This document shows positions 44,250 to 51,277 of a stretch of 64,000 bases of DNA, one piece after another (position 1 is the first letter of the stretch; each line of letters begins with the position of its first letter). Source of the DNA: Chitinophaga fulva (GTDB lineage Bacteria > Bacteroidota > Bacteroidia > Chitinophagales > Chitinophagaceae). The stretch is taken from contig NZ_JABBGC010000004.1 of NCBI RefSeq assembly GCF_012927205.1, positions 660,485 through 724,484 on the forward strand. Direction: 5' to 3'. The translations under genes were made by a program, and so were the position numbers. Below the pieces are notes generated by a model. It was not told the DNA's origin. It worked only from the letters and a program-made list of their open reading frames with translations, and made no database searches.

Positions 44250-45578
44250 ATGAGCATTACACTTGGAAACCACGAATACTTCAAAGGCATCGGCCAAATA
44301 GCCTATGAAGGACCGGAATCAGACAATCCGCTGGCATACCGCTGGTATGATGAAAACCGGCTCATCGCCGGTAAAACCATGAAAGAGCTGTTCCGTTTTG
44401 CCGTTAGCTACTGGCATACCTTCTGTGGCACTGGTGGCGATCCTTTCGGTCCGGGTACCAAACATTTCCCCTGGCTGGTGTCCACTGATCCCATGCAAAG
44501 CGCGAAAGACAAAATGGATGCAGCTTTTGAGTTTATCACCAAACTGGGGCTTCCTTATTACTGTTTCCATGATATAGACCTTGTGGACGAAGGAGCTACT
44601 CTCGCTGAATATGAGAGCAGGATGCAGCAGATCGTTGATTATGCCAAACAAAAGCAGGATGTCAGCGGCGTCAAACTGCTGTGGGGCACGGCCAACGTGT
44701 TTAGCCATCCCCGTTATATGAACGGAGCAGCCACCAATCCCGATTTTGCGGCACTGGCTTATGCCGGCACACAGGTGAAAAATGCACTCGATGCCACCAT
44801 CGCACTAAAGGGAGAAAACTACGTCTTCTGGGGCGGCCGCGAAGGTTACATGACCCTGCTCAATACCAACATGAAAAGGGAACAGGAACACTTGGCCCGC
44901 TTCCTGTCTATGGCCCGCGATTATGCCCGTAAACAGGGCTTCAAAGGCACTTTCTTCATAGAACCGAAGCCCTGCGAACCCACCAAACATCAGTATGACT
45001 ATGACAGCGCGACCGTGATCGGCTTCCTGCGTCATTACGGACTGGACAAGGACTTTAAACTGAATATCGAGGTAAACCACGCCACCCTTGCCGGCCATAC
45101 CTTCCAGCATGAGTTGCAGGTAGCTGTAGACGCAGGAATGCTGGGCAGCATCGATGCCAACCGCGGTGACTATCAGAACGGTTGGGACACCGACCAGTTC
45201 CCCACCCAGTTGAATGAACTGGTGGAAAGCATGCTCATTATCCTCGAAGCCGGTGGCTTCGCTGGTGGTGGCGTTAACTTCGACGCTAAAACACGCCGTA
45301 ACTCCACCGATCTGGAAGATATCTTCCACGCTCACATCGGTGGTATCGACGCTTTCGCCAGAGCAGCGATCATCGCGGAAAAAGTACTCAATAAAACAGC
45401 CTATAAAAAATTCCGGACAGACCGCTACGCCTCCTTCGATGCTGGTAATGGAAAAGCCTTCGAAGAGGGTAAGCTCACACTGGAAGACCTGCGCAACATC
45501 GCCACTTCCAACGGAGAACCCGCCCAGATCAGCGGAAAGCAGGAATGGCTGGAAAATATTATCAACGGATGTATTTAA
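44250..45578 (+). CDS. xylA: Xylose isomerase
   Basis: 442 residues, class II length. Catalytic and metal-binding motifs: YYCFHDIDLVDEG, FWGGREGYMTLLNTN, GTFFIEPKPCEPTKHQYDYD, NIEVNHATLAGHTFQHEL, GSIDANRGDYQNGWDTDQFP and GGVNFDAKTRRNS. It converts D-xylose to D-xylulose for XylB. Third gene of the operon. Confidence 0.97.
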   Translation: MSITLGNHEYFKGIGQIAYEGPESDNPLAYRWYDENRLIAGKTMKELFRFAVSYWHTFCGTGGDPFGPGTKHFPWLVSTDPMQSAKDKMDAAFEFITKLGLPYYCFHDIDLVDEGATLAEYESRMQQIVDYAKQKQDVSGVKLLWGTANVFSHPRYMNGAATNPDFAALAYAGTQVKNALDATIALKGENYVFWGGREGYMTLLNTNMKREQEHLARFLSMARDYARKQGFKGTFFIEPKPCEPTKHQYDYDSATVIGFLRHYGLDKDFKLNIEVNHATLAGHTFQHELQVAVDAGMLGSIDANRGDYQNGWDTDQFPTQLNELVESMLIILEAGGFAGGGVNFDAKTRRNSTDLEDIFHAHIGGIDAFARAAIIAEKVLNKTAYKKFRTDRYASFDAGNGKAFEEGKLTLEDLRNIATSNGEPAQISGKQEWLENIINGCI

Positions 45579-45650
45579 TATAAGTCTCCGCAAAGAAAGC
45601 AAAGCGCATTTTCTTTGCATAATACCTTTGTGCGAACAAAACAATGAACA

Positions 45651-46595
45651 ATGACAATCAACACTTTTCATGAGGCAGGATTTGATATCATTGCCCTTAC
45701 TGACGAACAAAGCGGTACACAGGTAGAGATCGTGCCGGCCCATGGCGCGCTGCTGCATGCTTTTAAGGTGCGTCGCCAGGGTAAACTGATTAACCTGATT
45801 GACAGCTACAGCAGCCTCGAAGATCTTCGGGAAAACCTGCACAGCAGCTTTAAAAGCGTAAAACTGAGCCCTTTTGCCTGCCGTATCAAAGACGCGGCTT
45901 ACGAATGGCAGGGCAATGCCTATAGCATCGAAAAAACCATCGCGCCCGGAAACGCCATCCATGGCCTGTTGTATGATGCAAAATTTACTGTGGCAGAACA
46001 GAAAGCTTCCGCTCAGGAGGCATCCGTTACGCTCGCCTACAGCTTCCGCGAAGAAGATACCGGCTACCCTTTCAGCTATGACTGTCAGGCTACCTATACC
46101 TTATTGCCGGGCAATGAACTGCGCGTAACGACTAAAGTTATCAACCGCAGTCAGATTTCCATCCCGGTGATGGATGGCTGGCATCCTTATTTCTCCACTG
46201 GTACGCCGGTAGATGAACTGGTGCTGACCTTCGCCTCCAAAGAAATCGTGGAGTTTGATGCTAAACTGATCCCGACCGGAAAAGTGTTGCCCTACACCGA
46301 ATTTGTGAAAGGCAAAAAATTGGCGGGCGTGGAACTGGACAACTCTTTTGTACTGGATTTTTCACAGGCACAGCCGCTTGCCTCCCTGCTCGATCCGGTG
46401 AAAAATATCCAGATCGACTTTTTCCCCGGCGATCATTATCCTGTTTTACAGGTATACATACCGCCGCACCGCAACAGTATCGCTGTGGAAAACCTCAGCG
46501 GAGCGCCCAATGCCTTTAATAATGGTATTGGACTGGTAACCCTGGCAGCCGGTGAAGACAGAACTTTTGACACCAGGATAAAAATCACCGCGTGA
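45651..46595 (+). CDS. Aldose 1-epimerase (mutarotase)
   Basis: 314 residues, galactose-mutarotase fold. Motifs: PFACRIKDAAYEWQGNAYSIEKT, the catalytic His in GNAIHGLLYDAKFTV, PVMDGWHPYFSTG and a C-terminal PHRNSIAVENLSGAPNAFNNGIGL with the acidic catalytic region. It interconverts sugar anomers and would feed XylA, whose substrate is alpha-xylose. It lies 72 bp after xylA and ends the operon. Confidence 0.9.
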   Translation: MTINTFHEAGFDIIALTDEQSGTQVEIVPAHGALLHAFKVRRQGKLINLIDSYSSLEDLRENLHSSFKSVKLSPFACRIKDAAYEWQGNAYSIEKTIAPGNAIHGLLYDAKFTVAEQKASAQEASVTLAYSFREEDTGYPFSYDCQATYTLLPGNELRVTTKVINRSQISIPVMDGWHPYFSTGTPVDELVLTFASKEIVEFDAKLIPTGKVLPYTEFVKGKKLAGVELDNSFVLDFSQAQPLASLLDPVKNIQIDFFPGDHYPVLQVYIPPHRNSIAVENLSGAPNAFNNGIGLVTLAAGEDRTFDTRIKITA

Positions 46596-46622
46596 TAACT
46601 GCTTCACGTCATAATATGAACG

Positions 46623-46656
46623 TCCTCCGGTCACCTGGCCGGAGGATTTGTTTTTT
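46623..46656 (+). terminator. Terminator of the xylose operon
   Basis: TCCTCCGG (46623-46630) and CCGGAGGA (46639-46646) are followed by TTTGTTTTTT. Confidence 0.88.
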
Positions 46657-46772
46657 AACAACCGCTTCAATTTATTTAAATTGTGGGCTGGAATGGAGAT
46701 GAACAATACACACACAGTATTGGTTGTTCAGGGAGAGGAAGGATAGTCAGGATTAAAAACACTTACAATTTT

Positions 46773-47489
46773 ATGAAGGCTCACATGCGTATTCTGTTGC
46801 TGGGTTGCATCGCCGGGATGTTGTTCCCTTTTGCTGCAAAAGCACAGGTCATCGTAACCGGACAGATTTCAGACAGCAACAAACTGGTGCTGCCATACGC
46901 CACTATTACCAACCTGACAACAGGCAGGCATTCACTGTCTGATCAGGGCGGTTTTTACAAGATAGACGCAACCCGGAATGACAAGATCGTTTTCACTTTC
47001 GTAGGTTATCTGCCCGACACCATAAAGGTGACACAGACTACCGGCACCCAAACGATCAACGTGAAACTGGTGGTAGCCAGCCGTTTTCTGAAAGGAGTGG
47101 AAGTTTCTTCTCAGTACACCCCTTATCAGCTGGACTCCCTTGAGCGCCGCCGGCAGTACGGGTATTTGCTGGATTTGCCCAATAAGCCGCTGGCAGGCGG
47201 CAGTACACCGCAAGGTGCAGGTATCGTCTTCAGTCCGTTTACCCGTTATTCCAAGAGCGAGAAACAAAAAAGACAGTTCAAGAAGAATTATGAGGAGATG
47301 GAAAAAGAGAAATATATTGACTCCCGTTTTACGCCGGTGCTGGTTAGTCAGGTTACCGGACTGAAAGGAGATTCGCTTCAACTGTTCATGCGGGATAACT
47401 ATCCGGACTATGAAACGATGCGGACCATCGGTCATAATGATCTGCTGTACTGGATTACAGACAAATACAAAGCCTGGATCAAAAAATAA
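46773..47489 (+). CDS. Secreted protein with CarboxypepD_reg-like domain
   Basis: 238 residues from ATG 46773, which starts a signal peptide (MRILLLGCIAGMLFPFAAKAQ); an ATG at 46785 is also possible. The domain VTGQISDSNKLVLPYATITNLTTGRHSLSDQGGFYKIDATRNDKIVFTFVGYLPD is the carboxypeptidase-regulatory-like beta fold common on Bacteroidota surface proteins. The C-terminal half is rich in Lys and Tyr (SKSEKQKRQFKKNYEEMEKEKYIDSRF) and of unknown function. A family of similar size, without a barrel, exists in many Bacteroidota. Confidence 0.82.
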   Translation: MKAHMRILLLGCIAGMLFPFAAKAQVIVTGQISDSNKLVLPYATITNLTTGRHSLSDQGGFYKIDATRNDKIVFTFVGYLPDTIKVTQTTGTQTINVKLVVASRFLKGVEVSSQYTPYQLDSLERRRQYGYLLDLPNKPLAGGSTPQGAGIVFSPFTRYSKSEKQKRQFKKNYEEMEKEKYIDSRFTPVLVSQVTGLKGDSLQLFMRDNYPDYETMRTIGHNDLLYWITDKYKAWIKK

Positions 47490-47498
47490 AGACATAGA

Positions 47499-47537
47499 AA
47501 AAGGGTGAAGAACAAGCCGAAGTCTTCACCCTTTTGA
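47499..47537. terminator. Bidirectional terminator
   Basis: AAAAGGGTGAAG (47499-47510) pairs perfectly with CTTCACCCTTTT (47524-47535) between two convergent genes. Confidence 0.85.
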
Positions 47538-47560
47538 TTTATATGCTATAGTGTTTAAAC

Positions 47561-48655
47561 TTAGTTATAGACCTTCACCATATATACAAACTCTTCCAGC
47601 TTTTTGATCTGATCTAATCTGTTTAACCCTTCCAGATGGCTTTTGCGGGCCATTTCTTTTTTCATGCTTTTATCTTTCGGCATTTCATCGAGCAACCGTT
47701 TCAGGTGAGCCGATTTCACAGCGAAGGCGATGCCATCAGAAGTGGTTTGTTTGCCGGTAACGATACCTACCACGTCGCCCTGGTTGTCTAACAGGGGAGC
47801 GCCGCTGTTGCCGGGATTAACCGGGATAGACACCTGATAGGCAGTAGTGTCGCCATTGAAACCGGTTTTAGCGCTGATATAACCTTTGCCATAAACGATT
47901 TCATCGCGGGGGAAGCCCATGGTGAAGACTTCTTCGCCCAGTTTCGCGTTCTGTGGTTTCAGTGTATAGGGCAGGGGTTGGCTTTTGAACATGGAGTCGG
48001 CAATTCTCAGTACCGCCAGATCGCTGGAGATATCTTCAAAAACGCTGACAGCCTTAAAAGCTTCACCTTTATTATTCTGCACATATACGGAATCAGCGCC
48101 GGCTACTACATGATAGTTGGTCACAATGTAACCGTTGCCAGATACTGCGAAACCAGTGCCGCCGTAGGTACCGGGATTAGCCGGTGCTTTGCTTTTATTA
48201 TTGATATCGTTGATGAGTGCATTCTGGGAGCGCTGGATATTGTTCAACACTCTTCTGACGTCCTCATATTGGGCAGTGGATTTATTTTTGGCGGCGTTCT
48301 GCAATACCGCGATGGTAGACAGGGATGTCACCAGTGCGATACAGGCAGCGGCTGCCAGGTTGGTGATGGTACGGCGGCGGATAGATACCCTTTTGGCGGC
48401 CAGGTTTTCTTCCTGGGCCTGTTTACGCAGGGTAGGCATATCCAGTTGCCGGTGAATATGGTCCATTTTAGCCTGGAGCGACTGGCGCTGGCCAAAATGT
48501 TGCAGCTGCTGCAGGAAAAACTGCTGCTCCTCCACCTGACGGTTGATTTGCGGATTGTTTTTACGCAGTTCTTCAAAAACGGCTTTTTCCTGTCCGCTCA
48601 TTTCCCCTTCCAGGTAACGTTCAATTTCACGTAATAAATTCATGTCATCTTTCAT
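47561..48655 (-). CDS. Membrane-anchored S1C trypsin-like protease with anti-sigma-like N-terminus
   Basis: 364 residues. Residues 1-95 are cytoplasmic-like (LLREIERYLEGEMSGQEKAVFEEL), a pattern seen in anti-sigma factors. One membrane helix is at ~97-118. The outer part is a DegP-like trypsin domain with the full triad: H182 in VTNYHVVAG, D212 in ISSDLAVLRI, S284 in PVNPGNSGAPL. No PDZ domain follows. The sigma gene is immediately upstream (12 bp). It probably combines sensing and sigma control in one chain, or the N-terminus simply targets the protease. Confidence 0.88.
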   Translation of the reverse strand: MKDDMNLLREIERYLEGEMSGQEKAVFEELRKNNPQINRQVEEQQFFLQQLQHFGQRQSLQAKMDHIHRQLDMPTLRKQAQEENLAAKRVSIRRRTITNLAAAACIALVTSLSTIAVLQNAAKNKSTAQYEDVRRVLNNIQRSQNALINDINNKSKAPANPGTYGGTGFAVSGNGYIVTNYHVVAGADSVYVQNNKGEAFKAVSVFEDISSDLAVLRIADSMFKSQPLPYTLKPQNAKLGEEVFTMGFPRDEIVYGKGYISAKTGFNGDTTAYQVSIPVNPGNSGAPLLDNQGDVVGIVTGKQTTSDGIAFAVKSAHLKRLLDEMPKDKSMKKEMARKSHLEGLNRLDQIKKLEEFVYMVKVYN

Positions 48656-48667
48656 GGCCGTTGCTGC

Positions 48668-49243
48668 TTATAAGGATGTATTATACTGATCAAAAAATAA
48701 CTTCTTTAGGCGCATCAGGCACTTATACTTCTGATTTTTAGCATTTTCGGCGTTGGTATAGCCGAATTTCTCCGCAATTTCCTGCATGGACTTCTTCTGT
48801 ATATAATAATCTTCCAGAATGGTCTTGCAAGGTTCGCCAATGCTGCCCATCGCACTTTCCATAATACGGAACTGTTCGTCTTTGGTGCTTTGCTCGTCTA
48901 CCACCTCCGCGGCTGGGATGGTTTCCTCCATTTCCGGTGGAATGGCATAAAGCCCATAAGTGCTTTGTACCTTTTTCAGCCAAATGTGGCGGCAAACGGA
49001 ATAAAGGAAAGTTTTTAGCCGGCTGGTCAGGTTGAAATTACCTTCGCAGGCCTTTTCATATAGAATGATGATCGCTTCCTGGAAAACATCTTTGGCGTCG
49101 TCTTCGCTGCCATTGTGCTGTAAAATCATGCGCAGCACGGCTGGAAAATTCTCTGAATAGATGGTTTCCAATGACTTATCATCGCTCTTTGCCAATCCCA
49201 GCAATAATTCCCTGTCTCTTGTTATGTCTTGATGTTGCTTCAC
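48668..49243 (-). CDS. ECF sigma factor next to the membrane protease
   Basis: 191 residues. Region 2: LETIYSENFPAVLRMIL, DAKDVFQEAIIILYEK, LKTFLYSVCRHIWLKKVQ. Region 4: ILEDYYIQKKSMQEIAEKFGYTNAENAKNQKYKCLMRLKKLF. It differs clearly from the pair at 11-14 kb. It overlaps no gene but is 12 bp from the protease gene, so they are co-transcribed. Divergent from the lipoprotein gene across a spacer holding three GGGTTAC-type 11-mers. Confidence 0.92.
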   Translation of the reverse strand: MKQHQDITRDRELLLGLAKSDDKSLETIYSENFPAVLRMILQHNGSEDDAKDVFQEAIIILYEKACEGNFNLTSRLKTFLYSVCRHIWLKKVQSTYGLYAIPPEMEETIPAAEVVDEQSTKDEQFRIMESAMGSIGEPCKTILEDYYIQKKSMQEIAEKFGYTNAENAKNQKYKCLMRLKKLFFDQYNTSL

Positions 49244-49267
49244 TCTTAATACTATTATTAGGCATTT

Positions 49268-49327
49268 GGTAACCCAAAGTACCGAAAAAAAAATTTTTTA
49301 AAAGTTTGGGTTACCTTTTGGGTTACT
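49268..49327. promoter_or_regulatory. Three copies of TTTGGGTTAC between divergent genes
   Basis: GGTAACCCAAA (49268-49278) is the inverse of TTTGGGTTACC (49305-49315), and TTTGGGTTACT follows at 49317-49327, 12 bp on. They lie between the ECF sigma and the lipoprotein genes. They could be -35-like elements read by the local ECF factor, or a repressor operator. Inference from repetition only. Confidence 0.5.
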
Positions 49328-49376
49328 CCGGTATAAAGGGTAAATCATTCAAAAAACACCTTAAATTATTTGTACG

Positions 49377-49625
49377 ATGAAGAACGTAATTAAACTTGGT
49401 TTCCTGGCTCTGTCTTTCGGTCTGTTCGCTGTAGCTTGCGGCGGTGGTGAAAAACCTGCTACTGACTCTACTGCAACTAACGCTGGCGCTGTAATCGACT
49501 CAGCTGCTGCTAAAGTTGATTCTGCTGCTGCTGGTGCTGCTGCTGTTGTTGACTCCGCTGCTGCTAAAGTTGACTCAGTTGCTGCTAAAGTTGACTCTGC
49601 TGCTGCTAAAGCTGTTAAACACTAA
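49377..49625 (+). CDS. Small Ala-rich lipoprotein with VDSAAAK repeats
   Basis: 82 residues. A lipoprotein signal (LGFLALSFGLFAVAC, Cys21) is followed by about four heptad-like VDSAAAK/VDSVAAK units that would form an amphipathic helix or coiled coil. It recalls Lpp/Braun-type or small cell envelope lipoproteins, without sequence homology that I can name. Strong repetition and high A/D/S/K codon bias suggest high expression. Divergent from the ECF sigma gene. Confidence 0.8.
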   Translation: MKNVIKLGFLALSFGLFAVACGGGEKPATDSTATNAGAVIDSAAAKVDSAAAGAAAVVDSAAAKVDSVAAKVDSAAAKAVKH

Positions 49626-49652
49626 TTAGCAATCTCTGATTAAATTTTATAT

Positions 49653-49687
49653 GACCGCTATGGCTATGGCCATAGCGGTCTTTTTTT
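49653..49687 (+). terminator. Terminator after the lipoprotein gene
   Basis: GACCGCTATGG (49653-49663) and CCATAGCGGTC (49670-49680) form an 11-bp stem followed by TTTTTTT. Confidence 0.92.
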
Positions 49688-49729
49688 ATGCTTGTGATGA
49701 TTGCTGCCTGAGCCCGCCAGGTGTATTTT

Positions 49730-49908
49730 GGATCAAGTTGAAAAGTTGTGGACCGAAAAACCCCCCCGCATCAAGTCCACCTTTACCCCTGGGTTACAAT
49801 AGGGGTGCTGTATGTACGATAGCGATATATCCAGGGAAACACTCCTTTCTCATTGCTGTCGCCTGGCAATGTGTTTTTACTCCATCCCCCAACTTTTCGA
49901 CTTGATCC
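49730..49908. repeat. Imperfect 22-bp inverted repeat with ~135-bp interior
   Basis: GGATCAAGTTGAAAAGTTGTGG (49730-49751) pairs with 49887-49908 at 20 of 22 positions. The interior contains a small hairpin CCCCT..AGGGG near 49795-49807 and no gene. Could be a decayed mobile element or a structured RNA. The rest of the gap 49688-50038 shows nothing else. Confidence 0.5.
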
Positions 49909-50038
49909 TGTATTTTTTAAAATGACGCCCTTCTTCCCGTTTTTATATACACTACTGTTCTTCCTTTTCTGCAATTTTAGATTAAATTCAATAATAACCC
50001 CTTATTATTTAAAAAAATGTATTTTTTGTATCAGCCGC

Positions 50039-50068
50039 TTGGATAATTAAAATCGTACCGTATTTTTG
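50039..50068 (+). promoter_or_regulatory. Promoter of the aromatic amino acid operon
   Basis: TTG (50039-50041), a 19-bp spacer and TATTTTTG (50061-50068) match the Bacteroidota -33/-7 pattern. It ends 21 bp before the first leader ATG. Confidence 0.75.
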
Positions 50069-50089
50069 TAACACGTTCAAAAAGAGCAT

Positions 50090-50149
50090 ATGACTACACA
50101 AGCGACTTTCGGATTTTTTGGCTTCTATTATTTCTGGTACCAGGAATAG
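50090..50149 (+). CDS. aro operon leader peptide 1 (19 residues, Phe/Tyr/Trp-rich)
   Basis: ATG 50090 to TAG 50147-50149 encodes MTTQATFGFFGFYYFWYQE. Nine of 19 residues are aromatic: five Phe, three Tyr, one Trp, clustered at codons 7-17 (50108-50140). An intrinsic terminator follows, and pheA begins 340 bp downstream. The composition and place identify an attenuator peptide that senses charged tRNA-Phe and tRNA-Tyr. Confidence 0.87.
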   Translation: MTTQATFGFFGFYYFWYQE

Positions 50150-50218
50150 GGAGGTCGTTTGTAAGTAAAAACATAAAAGAAACTACAAAAAGCCTCCCGC
50201 GGAAACGGGAGGCTTTTT
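50149..50218 (+). promoter_or_regulatory. aro attenuator 1 (antiterminator/terminator switch)
   Basis: GGGAGGT at 50149-50155, starting at the last base of leader 1's stop codon, can pair with GCCTCCC (50192-50198), the left arm of the terminator hairpin 50191-50214. A ribosome stalled early in the Phe/Tyr run would leave this strand free. One that finishes at TAG would cover it. Confidence 0.78.
50187..50218 (+). terminator. Attenuator 1 terminator
   Basis: AGCCTCCCG (50191-50199), loop CGGAAA, CGGGAGGCT (50206-50214), then TTTTT. Confidence 0.92.
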
Positions 50219-50237
50219 AATTATCAAAATACTGTAT

Positions 50238-50315
50238 ATGTCAAACCGTCACTTTAACACTTATTATTTTTATTACTTCTTTTTTGCGAAGAAGCCGGGG
50301 ACTCGTTTGCAATAA
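50238..50315 (+). CDS. aro operon leader peptide 2 (25 residues, Tyr/Phe-rich)
   Basis: ATG 50238 to TAA 50313-50315. The peptide begins MSNRHFNT, contains the run YYFYYFFF at codons 9-16 (50262-50285) and ends AKKPGTRLQ. Eight consecutive Tyr/Phe codons, four of each (nine aromatics overall), sit upstream of a second terminator. It has no Trp codon, unlike leader 1. Not homologous in sequence to leader 1 beyond the aromatic run, so independent function is plausible. Confidence 0.87.
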   Translation: MSNRHFNTYYFYYFFFAKKPGTRLQ

Positions 50316-50375
50316 AATACTTTACATACAGGTAAAATAAAGCAAAGGGTCCCGGAGACGGGGCCCTTCTTGTTT
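50295..50375 (+). promoter_or_regulatory. aro attenuator 2 (antiterminator/terminator switch)
   Basis: CCGGGGAC (50295-50302), within leader 2 about ten bases after the aromatic run, can pair with GTCCCGG (50349-50355) with one bulged G, competing with the terminator hairpin 50345-50368. Pairing is weaker than in attenuator 1 but follows the same plan. Confidence 0.68.
50345..50375 (+). terminator. Attenuator 2 terminator
   Basis: AAGGGTCCCG (50345-50354), loop GAGA, CGGGGCCCTT (50359-50368; one T-G pair), then TTCTTGTTT. It ends 56 bp before pheA. Confidence 0.85.
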
Positions 50376-50430
50376 CAAATAGCTAGTTGCTACAGCAACT
50401 ATAAAACAATAAAAAATCAACTCCATACAC

Positions 50431-51255
50431 ATGAAAATTGCCATACAAGGGTTTGAAGGTGCTTTCCACCAGATCGCTGCTCAGAGTTTCTTCGGAAAAC
50501 AAACCGATATTGAAGCCTGTGCTACCTTTTCCGAACTGGTACGTAAGGTAAAACAGGACCCCGGCGTGGACGCAGGTATCATGGCCATCGAAAATTCCAT
50601 CGCAGGCAGCATTTTACCGAACTACAGCCTCCTCAAAAATTCCGGCCTGCATGTGACCGGCGAAGTTTACCTGCAGATCAATCAGCATCTGATGGTCCTG
50701 CCGGGTCAGCAACTGGAAGATATCCGCGAAGTGCATTCCCACCCAATGGCTCTTTTGCAGTGTATTGACTTCCTCGAAAAACACCCGCACATCAAGCTGG
50801 TGGAAACAGAGGATACCGCACTCAGCGCCAAACATGTAAGGCAGAAAAAGCTGAAAAGCGTAGCAGCGATCGCCGGTAAACTGGCGGCTGAAATCTATGA
50901 GCTGGATATCATCGCCCCTAACATCCAGACCAACAAAAACAACTATACCCGTTTCCTGGCGCTGTCCCGTACCGCTGTACCTGTTGCGCCGGACGCTAAT
51001 AAAGCCTCTGTTTATTTTCATACCAGCCACGATCGGGGCACCCTTGCCAAGGTGCTGACTAAAATCGCCGAAGCTGGTATCAACTTATCCAAGCTGCAGT
51101 CTTTTCCCATCCCGGCAAAAGAATGGAACTATTACTTCCATGCCGATATGGAGTTTGAAAATCCGGCACATTTCGAAAAGGCACTGGAAAAAATAGCGCC
51201 GCTCACCGAAAATCTCAAAGTGCTGGGCATCTACAGAAAAGGCAAAACACATTAA
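50431..51255 (+). CDS. pheA: Prephenate dehydratase
   Basis: 274 residues. Catalytic domain: IAIQGFEGAFHQIAAQSFFG, GIMAIENSIAGSILPNYSLL, LPGQQLEDIREVHSHPMALLQC, and ETEDTALSAKHVRQKKLKSVAAIAGKLAAEIYEL. An ACT domain (residues ~190-270, RGTLAKVLTKIAEAGINLSKLQSFPIPAKEWNYYFHAD) mediates Phe feedback. It lacks a fused chorismate mutase; that domain is on the DAHP synthase in this operon. First gene behind the tandem attenuators. Confidence 0.95.
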   Translation: MKIAIQGFEGAFHQIAAQSFFGKQTDIEACATFSELVRKVKQDPGVDAGIMAIENSIAGSILPNYSLLKNSGLHVTGEVYLQINQHLMVLPGQQLEDIREVHSHPMALLQCIDFLEKHPHIKLVETEDTALSAKHVRQKKLKSVAAIAGKLAAEIYELDIIAPNIQTNKNNYTRFLALSRTAVPVAPDANKASVYFHTSHDRGTLAKVLTKIAEAGINLSKLQSFPIPAKEWNYYFHADMEFENPAHFEKALEKIAPLTENLKVLGIYRKGKTH

Positions 51256-51277
51256 TCAGTATTCAGAAATCAGGCAT

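Noticed and set aside
44805..45962. 385-codon minus-strand open frame
   Set aside because: Antisense to xylA and the epimerase; both real genes carry full motifs.
49651..49905. 84-codon plus-strand ORF with a hydrophobic start
   Set aside because: It begins inside the terminator of the lipoprotein gene and runs through an inverted repeat; composition is not protein-like.
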